30,816 bases of DNA from NCBI GenBank assembly GCA_045119035.1, contig JBGVCU010000025.1:1-30816 (forward strand). The letters are read 5' to 3'. This DNA comes from CAYVQA01 sp045119035 (lineage in GTDB: Bacteria; Bacillota_I; Bacilli_A; ML615J-28; CAG-313). Under the pieces are notes generated by a model. It ran no database searches. It had not been told where the DNA came from and worked only from the letters and a program-made list of their open reading frames with translations. Positions 1-7,139 of the stretch are shown here, piece by piece (within the stretch, counting starts at the first letter, position 1; the number at the start of each line of letters is the position of its first letter). Made by a program: the position numbers and the translations under genes.

Positions 1-104
1 ATCTATTAAGTACACAATCATATTAAAAGTTATTTTATATTTGTTATTAATAAAAACATAATATTTTGTTAGAATTTTCTATTCTTTTATAAATCAATTA
101 GTTA

Positions 105-570
105 AGTAGTTCAAACATCAGTTCAACTACACTTTGAAATCAGTCAAACAATAGTTGAACTACACTTTGAAATCGTTCAAACATCAGTTCAACTACACTT
201 TGAAATCAGTTCAAACATCAGTTCAACTATACTTTGAACCTAATCAAACAATAGTTCAACTACACTTTGAACTCGGTTTAAACATCAGTTCAACTACACT
301 TTGAAATCAGTCAAACAATAGTTCAACTACACTTTGAACCTAATCAAACAATAGTTGAACTACACTTTGAACTCGGTTCAAACATCAGTTCAACTACACT
401 TTGAAATCAGTCAAACAATAGTTCAACTACACTTTGAACTCGGTTTAAACATCAGTTCAACTACACTTTGAAATCAGTCAAACAATAGTTCAACTACACT
501 TTGAACCTAATCAAACAATAGTTCAACTACACTTTGAAATCAGTCAAACAATAGTTCAACTACACTTTGA
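105..570. repeat. Array of 14 tandem 33-34 bp repeats
   Basis: Fourteen head-to-tail units of 33 or 34 bp run from about 105 to 570. Every unit ends in the nearly invariant core TTCAACTACACTTTGA (GTTGAAC variants occur). The first half of the unit comes in three types: AATCAGTCAAACAATAG, ACCTAATCAAACAATAG and ACTCGGTTYAAACATCAG, with mixtures. Where the next unit starts with AC, the core becomes GTTCAA-7 nt-TTGAAC, a 6-bp inverted repeat. The TCAA motif recurs at about 12-13 bp, close to one helical turn. No reading frame is kept open and there are no unique spacers. An iteron-type origin, a partition (centromere-like) site or a protein-binding array are all possible. The repeat itself is certain; its function is not. 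Confidence 0.95.
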
Positions 571-689
571 AATGTTTAACTAATTGAAATACAAACAAAA
601 GAATTGTTAGAAATAAAAATTTGATTTAAGTAATAAAGAGCATAATAACTCTTCTTTTGTATCGATAATGTTGTTTATAACACCATTTA

Positions 690-768
690 AACGCTCATAG
701 ACTAAGATTACTTAGGTTTGTGTATATTCCTATTATAAACTTAATTATATCGTTCTATCAGCGTTTTT
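690..768 (+). ncRNA. Structured RNA-like element, copy 1
   Basis: The ends AACGCTCATAGA and TCTATCAGCGTT pair as a 12-bp stem with one mismatch. Inside are a hairpin CTAAG-ATTA-CTTAG and a second hairpin beginning GTTTGTGTATA and closing with ATAAAC, giving a three-way-junction shape. A T-run follows the outer stem. A second copy at 20276-20354 keeps the fold, with a compensatory change in hairpin 1. The strand is inferred from the T-run. It could be a small RNA, a processed leader or a DNA site; no known RNA family was recognised. Confidence 0.55.
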
Positions 769-781
769 GACGTGTTATAGA

Positions 782-1492
782 CTATTTACGCCACGATGCA
801 GGAAAGAACTCAGGCAAGTTTGCAAAATCACAAATTTCAGTTTCACCACAGTTTTCACAAATTACATCAGCCTCAATAACGAACTTAAAACGTTTATCGT
901 TCCATTCTTTGAACAACTTTTCAGCAACATCGACATCCAAATTAGACAAATATTCAACAAACACTTCGACATCTTTTTGATTTTTAATTTCCGTATCGTT
1001 ATAGGATTTGATGTGTAAAGCAAAATCATTGATAAATTGTTGATACATATCTGGATTTTCAACAACTAAAGTTTCATATAAATCTTCATTGTCAATATAC
1101 TTTAATTTAATATTTAAAGTTTCCAACTCTTTTACATTACCACCACTAAAACCAATTACATCATCAAGATACGTTTCAATTTGTTTAACATTACCGCAAT
1201 GCGGGCATTCGTATTCATATGTAAAGGGTTCATGAACACTTGCATTTCTAATTTTAAAAAGAACATAATTATATTCGTCCAAATCTAATATACAATGTTC
1301 ATTTAAACAATTATAAACTAATGCTTTTCTAATATCTGATAGCGTTTTAGCTTTATCTAATTCAAATTTATCTTTAACTTTCCATTTTCTAAAATGTAAA
1401 GTTCTTCCATTAAACATAAGTTCATTTTCAGGTAGTTTAATTTTATCTTTTTTAGATAAATCTATGACATCAATTCCGTCTAATTGTTCCAT
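782..1492 (-). CDS. Baseplate hub assembly protein, T4 gp26/gp51-like
   Basis: The 236-residue protein has an N-terminal half with a KxxEL-rich segment and two Cys pairs: CPHC near residue 96 and CENC near residue 213, followed by a further Cys. This layout resembles the T4 baseplate family that includes gp26/gp51, small chaperone-like proteins needed to build the central hub of the baseplate. It directly follows the gp19-fold gene at 1493-2071: the stop TAA of that gene touches this ATG, so the two are co-transcribed from the late promoter at 2096-2103. It ends in TAG. The assignment rests on remembered family features and context, so it is moderate; a generic zinc-ribbon structural protein is the alternative. 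Confidence 0.55.
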   Translation of the reverse strand: MEQLDGIDVIDLSKKDKIKLPENELMFNGRTLHFRKWKVKDKFELDKAKTLSDIRKALVYNCLNEHCILDLDEYNYVLFKIRNASVHEPFTYEYECPHCGNVKQIETYLDDVIGFSGGNVKELETLNIKLKYIDNEDLYETLVVENPDMYQQFINDFALHIKSYNDTEIKNQKDVEVFVEYLSNLDVDVAEKLFKEWNDKRFKFVIEADVICENCGETEICDFANLPEFFPASWRK

Positions 1493-2071
1493 TTACACAT
1501 CCGTAGTAGTTAATATAGTATTTCCAAGTAAAGAAGATTTTGTAGTATGAATAGTAACTTCAACTGGTAGTAACACACCCGTACTATTTGCATTATTAAA
1601 ATCAATACTTGAAATATTAGTAATTAAGCAATTATCATATCTAACAATTTGGGTATCCTTTTCTCCTGTATTGTCTTTAAGTTTAATAAAAGAAACAGAG
1701 AAATAATAATCGTTAGGATAATTATCACGTTGACAAATAAAATATGCTGTAAAAAATCGATATAAACTCATAGTATCATGATCGTTAAATCTAATAGTAA
1801 CATCAGACGAACTAAAATAATTCGACGTTGCAAACATTCTATGATCGATATAATTTTCAATAGGTGAAGAAACTAATTGAGGCATAGTTGAGTTGTCAAT
1901 ATATACATCTTCACCATTAGTTTCTAAACTATTTTTAATAGTTTTGTATTCGTTAGGCATGCCTAAATTAGCATAATTATTACCAAATGCGAACATCACA
2001 TTAAAATTATTGTTATGTGAAAAATTGGTATTAATTATTTTATTATAAGCGTCTTTTAGATTAATAGTCAT
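1493..2071 (-). CDS. Tail-tube-fold structural protein (gp19/gp54-like, putative)
   Basis: The 192-residue protein is polar, rich in beta-type sequence and lacks membrane segments. It contains the segment SPIENYIDHRMF, then SSSDVTIRF, and a late stretch LPVEVTIHTT that resembles the closing beta strands of gp19-fold proteins. It is the first gene of a two-gene late operon with the baseplate assembly protein. A T4-type TATAAATA lies 25 bp upstream. Similarity to the two clearer gp19-like proteins in this block is weak, so a baseplate/tube initiator or hub component is as likely as a second tube protein. Confidence 0.4.
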   Translation of the reverse strand: MTINLKDAYNKIINTNFSHNNNFNVMFAFGNNYANLGMPNEYKTIKNSLETNGEDVYIDNSTMPQLVSSPIENYIDHRMFATSNYFSSSDVTIRFNDHDTMSLYRFFTAYFICQRDNYPNDYYFSVSFIKLKDNTGEKDTQIVRYDNCLITNISSIDFNNANSTGVLLPVEVTIHTTKSSLLGNTILTTTDV

Positions 2072-2078
2072 ATAAATA
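2071..2078 (+). promoter_or_regulatory. T4-type late promoter for the gene at 2104
   Basis: TATAAATA lies 25 bp before the ATG at 2104 and forms the right spacing for a short leader. It overlaps the start codon of the divergent gene (2069-2071). It shares the 32-bp gap with a second late promoter on the other strand. Confidence 0.7.
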
Positions 2079-2095
2079 ATACAAATATTTTAATT

Positions 2096-2103
2096 TATTT
2101 ATA
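2096..2103 (-). promoter_or_regulatory. T4-type late promoter for the operon 2071-782
   Basis: TATAAATA read on the minus strand ends directly against the ATG of the plus-strand gene at 2104. It is followed by a short AT-rich leader to the start at 2071. Confidence 0.7.
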
Positions 2104-2712
2104 ATGGCAGTTTCGTATCAAACATTAATGAACACGTATTTAGGTGATGGTGCAAGAACGACTAAATATGATGTTAAAATTATAATCCCTTTCATGTATA
2201 GCAACGGAAGTAATACCGTACATGCTGATAATTTTAGAGCATTATCCGTGCTATGCAAAACAAGTTCATTTCCTTCAAGAACAGTAAACTCGCAAGATTA
2301 TATGTTTAGAGGACATAATATTCCAATTCCAATTAATACACAATATGAACAACAATGGCAGTGTTCATTCTATAATGATGAGCATCATGCGATTAGAAGT
2401 ATATTCGAAGAATGGATGGAAGCTGTAGAAACTCGCGCCGGAGATTACAAAACTTTTAGGGGTAGCAGAACGTATAACTTACCTAACAATCAATTAGTAG
2501 TTAATGGTGATGGTATCTTCATTGAACAATATAAATTTACTGATAATATTGAACCAGTAATGGCGTTAAAACCTACTGTTAGGTATAGGTTATATGGAGT
2601 ATTTCCTACTAATATTCAATCAGTGGAAGTTAATTCTGAACAGGAAAGTATAGAAACGTTTACAGTGGATTTTAAATATACATATTACGATGTTGAGTAT
2701 TTAAGACAGTAA
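2104..2712 (+). CDS. Tail tube protein family, T4 gp19-like
   Basis: The 202-residue protein belongs to the T4 gp19 tube fold, whose subunits stack as hexamers to form the DNA conduit of the contractile tail. The region around residues 47-110 (VLC...SFPSRT, then a RG step, YEQQWQCSFYND and IFEEWMEAV) aligns well with the gene at 3725-4261, which carries VLC...SIPERK, RG, YNDTWEITVVED and TFEQWLIGC. The end is a beta-strand pair (ETFTVDFKYTYYDVEYL) typical of the family. It is the only plus-strand gene in this block and has its own late promoter. Which of the three paralogues is the major tube protein cannot be decided from sequence. Confidence 0.75.
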   Translation: MAVSYQTLMNTYLGDGARTTKYDVKIIIPFMYSNGSNTVHADNFRALSVLCKTSSFPSRTVNSQDYMFRGHNIPIPINTQYEQQWQCSFYNDEHHAIRSIFEEWMEAVETRAGDYKTFRGSRTYNLPNNQLVVNGDGIFIEQYKFTDNIEPVMALKPTVRYRLYGVFPTNIQSVEVNSEQESIETFTVDFKYTYYDVEYLRQ

Positions 2713-2733
2713 GAACCTCCAATGAGGTTCTTA
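2710..2733. terminator. Convergent terminator
   Basis: TAAGAACCTC-CAAT-GAGGTTCTTA is a perfect 10-bp hairpin that includes the stop codon of the plus-strand gene. It lies between the 3' ends of genes 2104-2712 (+) and 2743-3201 (-) and can act in both directions. Confidence 0.75.
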
Positions 2734-2742
2734 AATTCATCT

Positions 2743-3201
2743 TTAAGCAAACTCAAATTGTTCGTTTGGCGTATCAAACATATCATAAATATCTGTTTGT
2801 GTTGCAGGATGATATGTAGGAATCGTAACAGATGTATCTTCTTTAGTATTGTAAATAGCTAACTTTTTTCCTTCTGAGTCAACAAAACTTAAAGTTCTAG
2901 CCTTAGGAATGTCAATTTCAACATCGTCAGTTGCGTTGTACGTACCTAAAACTTCACCATCTAATTTAAAAGTTAGTGAAGATGGTTTAGGATAACAAAC
3001 ATCAAAAGTATTTTTATCTGAGGTATACGATGAAATTAAATCATCACCAAAATAGAAGTTTATAGTTTTCTTTGCACAAACAGAGTTCAAAACTTCTAAG
3101 TTATAATTCATCTCACCGCCCCAATTAACGGTATTATCAGGAAATACCCAAATACCGTTAGAGAGCTGTTTTAATTCTGTATAATTATTTTGGATCGTCA
3201 T
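2743..3201 (-). CDS. Unknown late protein with three short beta repeats
   Basis: The 152-residue protein is not recognised. Residues about 45-135 contain three similar units of roughly 27 residues: KTINFYFGDDLISSYTSDKN, then LTFKLDGEVLGTYNATDDVE, then LSFVDSEGKKLAIYNTKEDT. Each is a strand, a turn with D/G, a Y-T/N step and an acidic end closing in V/I-x-I/V-P. This looks like a small beta-stranded structural or decoration domain. There is no signal peptide. A TATAAATA late promoter lies 33 bp upstream, so the product is probably a virion component. It sits between tail-tube-like genes. Confidence 0.6.
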   Translation of the reverse strand: MTIQNNYTELKQLSNGIWVFPDNTVNWGGEMNYNLEVLNSVCAKKTINFYFGDDLISSYTSDKNTFDVCYPKPSSLTFKLDGEVLGTYNATDDVEIDIPKARTLSFVDSEGKKLAIYNTKEDTSVTIPTYHPATQTDIYDMFDTPNEQFEFA

Positions 3202-3233
3202 TTTAAATCACTACTTTAATTATCTTTTTATAT

Positions 3234-3241
3234 TATTTATA
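3234..3241 (-). promoter_or_regulatory. T4-type late promoter for 3201-2743
   Basis: TATAAATA on the minus strand, followed by an AT-rich leader of about 30 nt to the ATG at 3201. Confidence 0.65.
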
Positions 3242-3304
3242 AAAATTGAGTAAATGACATCCTTCCCTATCTGTACAGGTAGAGGAAATTCTTGCTAGAT
3301 ACAA

Positions 3305-3478
3305 TTAAAATAGTCTGAATCTTTTACCGTTTGCTACCTTATTTTCTAACGTATCCAAAACTAAATTAATTGCAATTATTTGATCATGAGTTAAATTATC
3401 GAAATTTATCCTCGATAAAATAACAGAATTTCTAATTCTCTGCATACGGTGTTTAAGTTCTAATTGCTCTTTATTCAT
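3305..3478 (-). CDS. Small unknown protein, 57 aa
   Basis: A short open frame begins ATG at 3478 with AGG about 11 nt upstream and encodes MNKEQLELKHRMQRI..., ending NGKRFRLF. It is charged and predicted helical, with no membrane segment and no recognised motif. Codon use (AT-rich third positions) matches the neighbours. It fills most of the gap between genes 2743-3201 and 3725-4261. The remaining stretch, 3479-3594, is AT-rich and I see nothing else in it. Confidence 0.5.
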   Translation of the reverse strand: MNKEQLELKHRMQRIRNSVILSRINFDNLTHDQIIAINLVLDTLENKVANGKRFRLF

Positions 3479-3594
3479 GTATTTAAAACCTATTGTAAAT
3501 TCATTTAGAATGCCTTTTTATTTTTGTTTTATTTATTATACGATTTAAAAAAAATAAAAATCAATATTTTTTTTTATAAAAAAATATACAATTA

Positions 3595-3621
3595 CAAAAA
3601 CTCTGTTTTAAACAGTTTTTG
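3595..3621. terminator. Intrinsic terminator-like hairpin
   Basis: CAAAAA plus CTGTTT pairs with AAACAG plus TTTTTG, with a 2-nt bulge; A-runs and T-runs flank both sides. It lies downstream of the tail gene ending at 3725 (-) and could stop that transcript. Confidence 0.5.
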
Positions 3622-3657
3622 AATTTTTAATTTAAATATTTAAAAGTACAACGTCTG

Positions 3658-3702
3658 TATATGAACCTAAAGGTTCGTATTTTTATCCGTTGGTTCTTTA
3701 TA
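3658..3702 (+). repeat. Dispersed hairpin element, copy 1 (IS605-end-like)
   Basis: TATGAACC-TAAA-GGTTCGTA hairpin, then TTTTTATCCGTTGGTTCTTT. It is one of six related copies in the window (others near 13082, 16181, 20402, 27831 and 30562). This copy is the most diverged. The hairpin with its T-run resembles a terminator; see the findings for the link to TnpB. Confidence 0.7.
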
Positions 3703-3724
3703 AAAATAAGAATTTTTAAATGGA

Positions 3725-4261
3725 TTACCCTATAATTGGAGCACAAGCAGAATACGAAATTGTAACTGTGTATTTTACAATTTCTGAAGTTGCAGAGTCA
3801 TCAAATTCAACTGAGCCAATAGAACTTATGAACGCATCTGAAATTTCATATCCGAATATTGTATTTTTACCATCAGGTGCAAGTTGATATATTCTAATAT
3901 TTGTTTTGTAATTGCCCCAAATACTCGAATTTTCTGGACTATCACATCCAATTAACCATTGTTCAAATGTTCTTCTCAAATTATAATTTGAGTCTTCAAC
4001 AACAGTAATTTCCCATGTATCGTTATAATCTTGCATTGAACGCATTAAAGTTTTTCTACCACGATAATACGCTACCTGTGGATTATTCAATTTTCTCTCA
4101 GGAATTGAAGTTGCCTGACACAATACGTTAATATAATATGCATTATCATTAATGTATGTACCATACACATCAGAGGTAGGAACACTAAAGACTAACTGAT
4201 AACGGTTTTTTAAACTACCACCGTCTAAAATATATTTTAACTGTGAATATTTGTTGGTCAA
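3725..4261 (-). CDS. Tail tube protein family, T4 gp19-like (second copy)
   Basis: The 178-residue protein shares the conserved core of the gp19-like protein at 2104-2712: YINVLCQATSIPER, a RG pair, YNDTWEITVVED, RRTFEQWLIGC, and a closing strand pair ending KYTVTISYSAC. The length is close to T4 gp19 (163 aa), closer than the 202-residue paralogue, so it is a good candidate for the main tail tube subunit. A TATAAATA promoter (4286-4293) and an AAGGAAT Shine-Dalgarno sequence precede the ATG. It is transcribed alone and is isolated by hairpins on both sides. Confidence 0.75.
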   Translation of the reverse strand: MTNKYSQLKYILDGGSLKNRYQLVFSVPTSDVYGTYINDNAYYINVLCQATSIPERKLNNPQVAYYRGRKTLMRSMQDYNDTWEITVVEDSNYNLRRTFEQWLIGCDSPENSSIWGNYKTNIRIYQLAPDGKNTIFGYEISDAFISSIGSVEFDDSATSEIVKYTVTISYSACAPIIG

Positions 4262-4285
4262 TTTAGTATTCCTTTTTTATATACT

Positions 4286-4293
4286 TATTTATA
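4286..4293 (-). promoter_or_regulatory. T4-type late promoter for 4261-3725
   Basis: TATAAATA on the minus strand, 25 bp from the start codon and directly downstream of the terminator of the preceding operon. Confidence 0.7.
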
Positions 4294-4299
4294 ATATAA

Positions 4300-4327
4300 A
4301 AAATCCACTTAAATCTAAGTGGATTTT
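4300..4327. terminator. Terminator of the 6283-4333 operon
   Basis: AAAATCCACTTA-AATC-TAAGTGGATTTT is a perfect 12-bp hairpin flanked by A/T runs. The AAATCCACTT arm recurs in terminators at 10143, 13125 and 14374. Confidence 0.8.
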
Positions 4328-4332
4328 AATAA

Positions 4333-4854
4333 TTATAATGTTTCTTTTAGAATAATTTTAATTTGATTTTTTAAATCCTCGATTGTAGTATTTTGAACTT
4401 TAAAATCAAAATCTAAAATACCTGTTTCAGACGGATGATTATCATAATTATAACCATCTCTTTCCAAAAGAATAATCTTACCTTTTTGTTCTCGAATAAA
4501 TTTAACTTCATTCTCAAATCGAACATCAGTAATTATCCACAATTTGTCCGGAGCACCTTGTATCTTTTCTAGAACGTAATTTATAAATTGGTTGTCGTCA
4601 TAATGACGCATCAACATACCTATTTCTCTATAGATATGTCTTCCATCAATCTCTACCTTACAATTTCCAAAGGTCATTTGAACCTTCGATCTTTTGAAGA
4701 TATCAACATCCTCAGGTTTTAATCCTAGTATCTTTAAGTTAGCTTCTCTTATAGGATCTGCAAAGGCAATGTGACAACATGGTACGATATCATTTATGAT
4801 TTTGTATACAGTATCTTTGCCACTTCCCTTTGGACCAGCAATTCCAATGATCAA
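4333..4854 (-). CDS. Deoxynucleoside monophosphate kinase, T4 gp1-like
   Basis: The 173-residue protein carries a P-loop at the N-terminus (GPKGSGKDT, residues 7-15) and the segment ITDVRFENE near residue 109, both typical of phage dNMP kinases. It should phosphorylate dNMPs to dNDPs in the cytoplasm, feeding phage DNA synthesis. The start is a TTG overlapping the TGA of the upstream gene (TTGA), so translation is coupled to the DpdA-like gene. The RYREIGMLMRH-like stretch (HIYREIGMLMRHY) fits the family. Its place beside DNA-modification genes suggests that it may also handle unusual nucleotides, but that is inference. Confidence 0.85.
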   Translation of the reverse strand: MIIGIAGPKGSGKDTVYKIINDIVPCCHIAFADPIREANLKILGLKPEDVDIFKRSKVQMTFGNCKVEIDGRHIYREIGMLMRHYDDNQFINYVLEKIQGAPDKLWIITDVRFENEVKFIREQKGKIILLERDGYNYDNHPSETGILDFDFKVQNTTIEDLKNQIKIILKETL

Positions 4855-5705
4855 TATAGATTCTCCACTAAATTATCAATAAATTGTACATTGTACATAA
4901 TATCATCAATTCTATTTTCGTCAAAATCTATATTAAAATCAACTTCAGATTCAAGTTTACCGTTTTTTAAGCCAGTACTTGAAAGATCGTAGCGAATGCC
5001 ATTAATACCGTGCCACACTGGATTACTAGTATCCCATGATTGAATATAATCCTTAAATCCAGATAATAACTGAAGTTCACGAGGTCCTTCAGTCATTCCA
5101 AGACAATGAAAACGATTATATGCTTTTTCAGTAAGTAGACCACGATCTTTCATTTCCATCAATATTCTAAATCTAGACAGATATCTTTGCATCTTATAAA
5201 GACCATCTTGAGTTTTACCATATTTGTTCTCTTTTAATCCAAGAGCAATCGGGCATCCAAGAATTGACAAACCAATAACATCAAACGCATTGTTATTAAT
5301 AGCAAATTCCATACATTTTAAATAACCATCTAAATCACCTAATTTTGATTGTGGTACAAAAAATGTTTTAAATCCGTTTTTATGGAATATCTCTGCATAT
5401 CTTAAGCCGGCATCAATTGTTTTTTGTGAATCCTGCTCAGGATAATCAGGAAGAACAATAATATCAGCATCAATTTTTTTACCCAAATCAACGAGTTTTT
5501 CAGGCTCAAACATTGGTTTGTTAGCTTTAAATAATTCAAATGCTGAATTATCCATTATTATGGTACTATTATATTTTTTCTTAATGTCTTTATATATATT
5601 AGTATATGTAATATCTTGATCAACTAAATGAGCAAGCGTAAGATGTCTGTTGTGATTTTCAATTAAATGAATATATTTTTTAGGTGCAATATGACAAAAT
5701 TCCAT
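4851..5705 (-). CDS. DpdA-like DNA/tRNA guanine transglycosylase
   Basis: The 284-residue protein looks like the phage DpdA branch of the tRNA-guanine transglycosylase superfamily, which swaps guanine in DNA for a 7-deazaguanine base. Visible features are IIMDNSAFEL near residue 50 (substrate-pocket Asp), the DADIIVLPDYP segment near residue 80, DVIGLSILGCP near residue 142, and FHCLGMTEGPREL near residue 204. The length is typical of short phage DpdA proteins rather than full-size Tgt. It overlaps the dNMP kinase start by 4 nt and abuts the 113-aa gene upstream. FolE and QueD nearby would supply the deazaguanine precursor. The alternative is a TIM-barrel TGT-like protein acting on RNA. Confidence 0.7.
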   Translation of the reverse strand: MEFCHIAPKKYIHLIENHNRHLTLAHLVDQDITYTNIYKDIKKKYNSTIIMDNSAFELFKANKPMFEPEKLVDLGKKIDADIIVLPDYPEQDSQKTIDAGLRYAEIFHKNGFKTFFVPQSKLGDLDGYLKCMEFAINNNAFDVIGLSILGCPIALGLKENKYGKTQDGLYKMQRYLSRFRILMEMKDRGLLTEKAYNRFHCLGMTEGPRELQLLSGFKDYIQSWDTSNPVWHGINGIRYDLSSTGLKNGKLESEVDFNIDFDENRIDDIMYNVQFIDNLVENLY

Positions 5706-6047
5706 TTATATCTCCAAATATGCTCCGTTTTCATTATCTTCAGATACTGAAATTTTTAATTTACGATTAGGATATTTTGCTCTAATTTGTTCTGCCATTT
5801 CAGTTGCAAGTGTCTCACACGACTTGTTGTTCAGTTCAATTTTATTTCCTAACATATCTTCGCAGAATCTTTTGAATAGAATAATTTCGATATCACGTTC
5901 GTTGTGAAATACCTCAATATCTACTCTAAAATGAAAAATGTGTCGATGTCTATACTGTAAAAAACTTACATCTTTAAGTCTTTCATCTGTTCCAGCAGCT
6001 GGATAACAATGAAATCCTTCTTTTTGAAAAGTAACCCAAACGTACAT
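5706..6047 (-). CDS. Conserved phage protein, 113 aa, in 7-deazaguanine block
   Basis: The protein has the segment YRHRHIFHFRVDIEVFHNERD around residues 32-52, rich in His and aromatic residues, and an acidic C-terminus (SVSEDNENGAYLEI). I recall similar proteins next to phage nucleotide-modification genes, but no function is established. The His-rich beta strand could belong to a T-fold-type enzyme like QueD; that is speculation. An AGGAAAT Shine-Dalgarno precedes the ATG. The stop codon touches the start of the DpdA-like gene, so it is in the same operon. Confidence 0.7.
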   Translation of the reverse strand: MYVWVTFQKEGFHCYPAAGTDERLKDVSFLQYRHRHIFHFRVDIEVFHNERDIEIILFKRFCEDMLGNKIELNNKSCETLATEMAEQIRAKYPNRKLKISVSEDNENGAYLEI

Positions 6048-6055
6048 AATATTTC

Positions 6056-6283
6056 CTAATCTAACCTAAAAGTAAATAGATCGTCATCATCGTGGTAAGC
6101 AGGCATTTTAAGATACTTTTCGTTCTTTTGAATTAAGAAGTCCTTAAGTCTGCCAGTGAAAATTTCATTATTTTCGTTATCAATAATCTTAATTGTATGA
6201 TTACGATCAATAACCCAAAGTAACTGACCTAAAGGATAATGTTCAGTTTGTTCGTTAATATAATCAATAAAACTACTCTGCAT
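6056..6283 (-). CDS. Unknown small protein, 75 aa
   Basis: First gene of the operon running to 4333, preceded by GGAG and by the sigma70-like promoter at 6310-6338. The sequence (PLGQLLWVIDRNHTIKIID, then FTGRLKDFL) is beta-rich and ends in an acidic patch DDDDLFTFRLD. No family recognised. It lies 8 nt upstream of the 113-aa gene. Confidence 0.65.
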   Translation of the reverse strand: MQSSFIDYINEQTEHYPLGQLLWVIDRNHTIKIIDNENNEIFTGRLKDFLIQKNEKYLKMPAYHDDDDLFTFRLD

Positions 6284-6309
6284 AATAATATCTCCATTAT
6301 TTGAATTTC

Positions 6310-6338
6310 ATTATAACATTAAAATATAAAAAGATCAA
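6310..6338 (-). promoter_or_regulatory. Sigma70-type promoter for the 6283-4333 operon
   Basis: TTGATC (6333-6338) and TATAAT (6310-6315) are separated by exactly 17 bp on the minus strand, close to the bacterial consensus. The -35 box is inside the terminator hairpin of folE. This contrasts with the TATAAATA late promoters and marks the nucleotide/modification genes as early. Confidence 0.75.
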
Positions 6339-6356
6339 GAAATTCTTGATCTTTTT
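6328..6356. terminator. Terminator of folE
   Basis: AAAAAGATCAAG-AAATT-CTTGATCTTTTT, a 12-bp hairpin with T-runs in both directions, immediately downstream of folE. Confidence 0.8.
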
Positions 6357-6378
6357 TTAATATAGATAAAGTTAAATC

Positions 6379-7086
6379 TTATGATTGATAAGAAAGAAAC
6401 TCTTTTCTTAATTGCTGATCTTCAAGAAACTTTCCTTTGCAGAATAATGTTGTGGTGTTTGCACCAGGATCAGCTGCACCGCGCAATGACATGCAAGTGT
6501 GATTTGCATTAATTAAAACAGCAACATCATCTGTTTCTGCAACAAATGAAATAACCTCAGCAATTTGAGCCGTTAATGTTTCTTGAGTATTTGGACGTGA
6601 TCCCATAAAATTTGCAATACGAGATAATTTAGAAATTCCAAGAACTTTATTTTTAGGAATATATGCTATATTACATCCTGGACCAATTAAGGCCTTGCCA
6701 TCTGCACCACCTTTAATACCAAAGAAAGGCATAAAATGATGTGAGCAACAGCTAATTAAACGAATATCCTTAATTAAAACAAAGTTGTTGTAACCAACAA
6801 ACTCATTATCAATAGCTGTACATTTAGGAAATTTAGACCAATCTAATCCATAAAACATATCGTTTACATATAACTTTGATAAACGATTAGGAGTATCTGT
6901 TAAATTACCATCTTCTCGATTTAAACCTAAAATATCAATCATCTCGGTGAAGATTTCTTTTAAACGAGCTTTCTTCTCATCATTTGAAAGGCCATTATCT
7001 TTTTCAAGATTTAAAAGACCTTTTGATCTTAGATAATCACGAACTTTGTAACCTAATTCTGCATTTGTTTTTTCTAATTCTAGCAT
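6379..7086 (-). CDS. folE: GTP cyclohydrolase I
   Basis: The 235-residue protein carries all main FolE signatures: CSHHFMPFFG (zinc and substrate site), AYIPKNKVLGISKLSRI, RPNTQETLTAQI and HTCMSLRGA. It converts GTP to dihydroneopterin triphosphate, the first step of queuosine/7-deazaguanine and folate synthesis. The zinc ligands (Cys of CSHH, its second His, Cys of HTCM) are present. The N-terminal 50 residues are a helical extension. It lies between queD and the DpdA operon, which supports a role in DNA modification rather than folate supply. GAGAG precedes the ATG. Confidence 0.93.
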   Translation of the reverse strand: MLELEKTNAELGYKVRDYLRSKGLLNLEKDNGLSNDEKKARLKEIFTEMIDILGLNREDGNLTDTPNRLSKLYVNDMFYGLDWSKFPKCTAIDNEFVGYNNFVLIKDIRLISCCSHHFMPFFGIKGGADGKALIGPGCNIAYIPKNKVLGISKLSRIANFMGSRPNTQETLTAQIAEVISFVAETDDVAVLINANHTCMSLRGAADPGANTTTLFCKGKFLEDQQLRKEFLSYQS

Positions 7087-7139
7087 TTGTATCTCTCATT
7101 TTGAAATCGATCAATTTTTATTGATCAAAAATAATTTAT

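Noticed and set aside
105..570. CRISPR array
   Set aside because: Units follow each other directly; there are no unique spacers, and the variable halves are only three recurring types.
690..768. tRNA or hammerhead-type ribozyme in the structured element
   Set aside because: No cloverleaf with T-loop or anticodon arm, and no conserved hammerhead core (CUGAUGA/GAAA).
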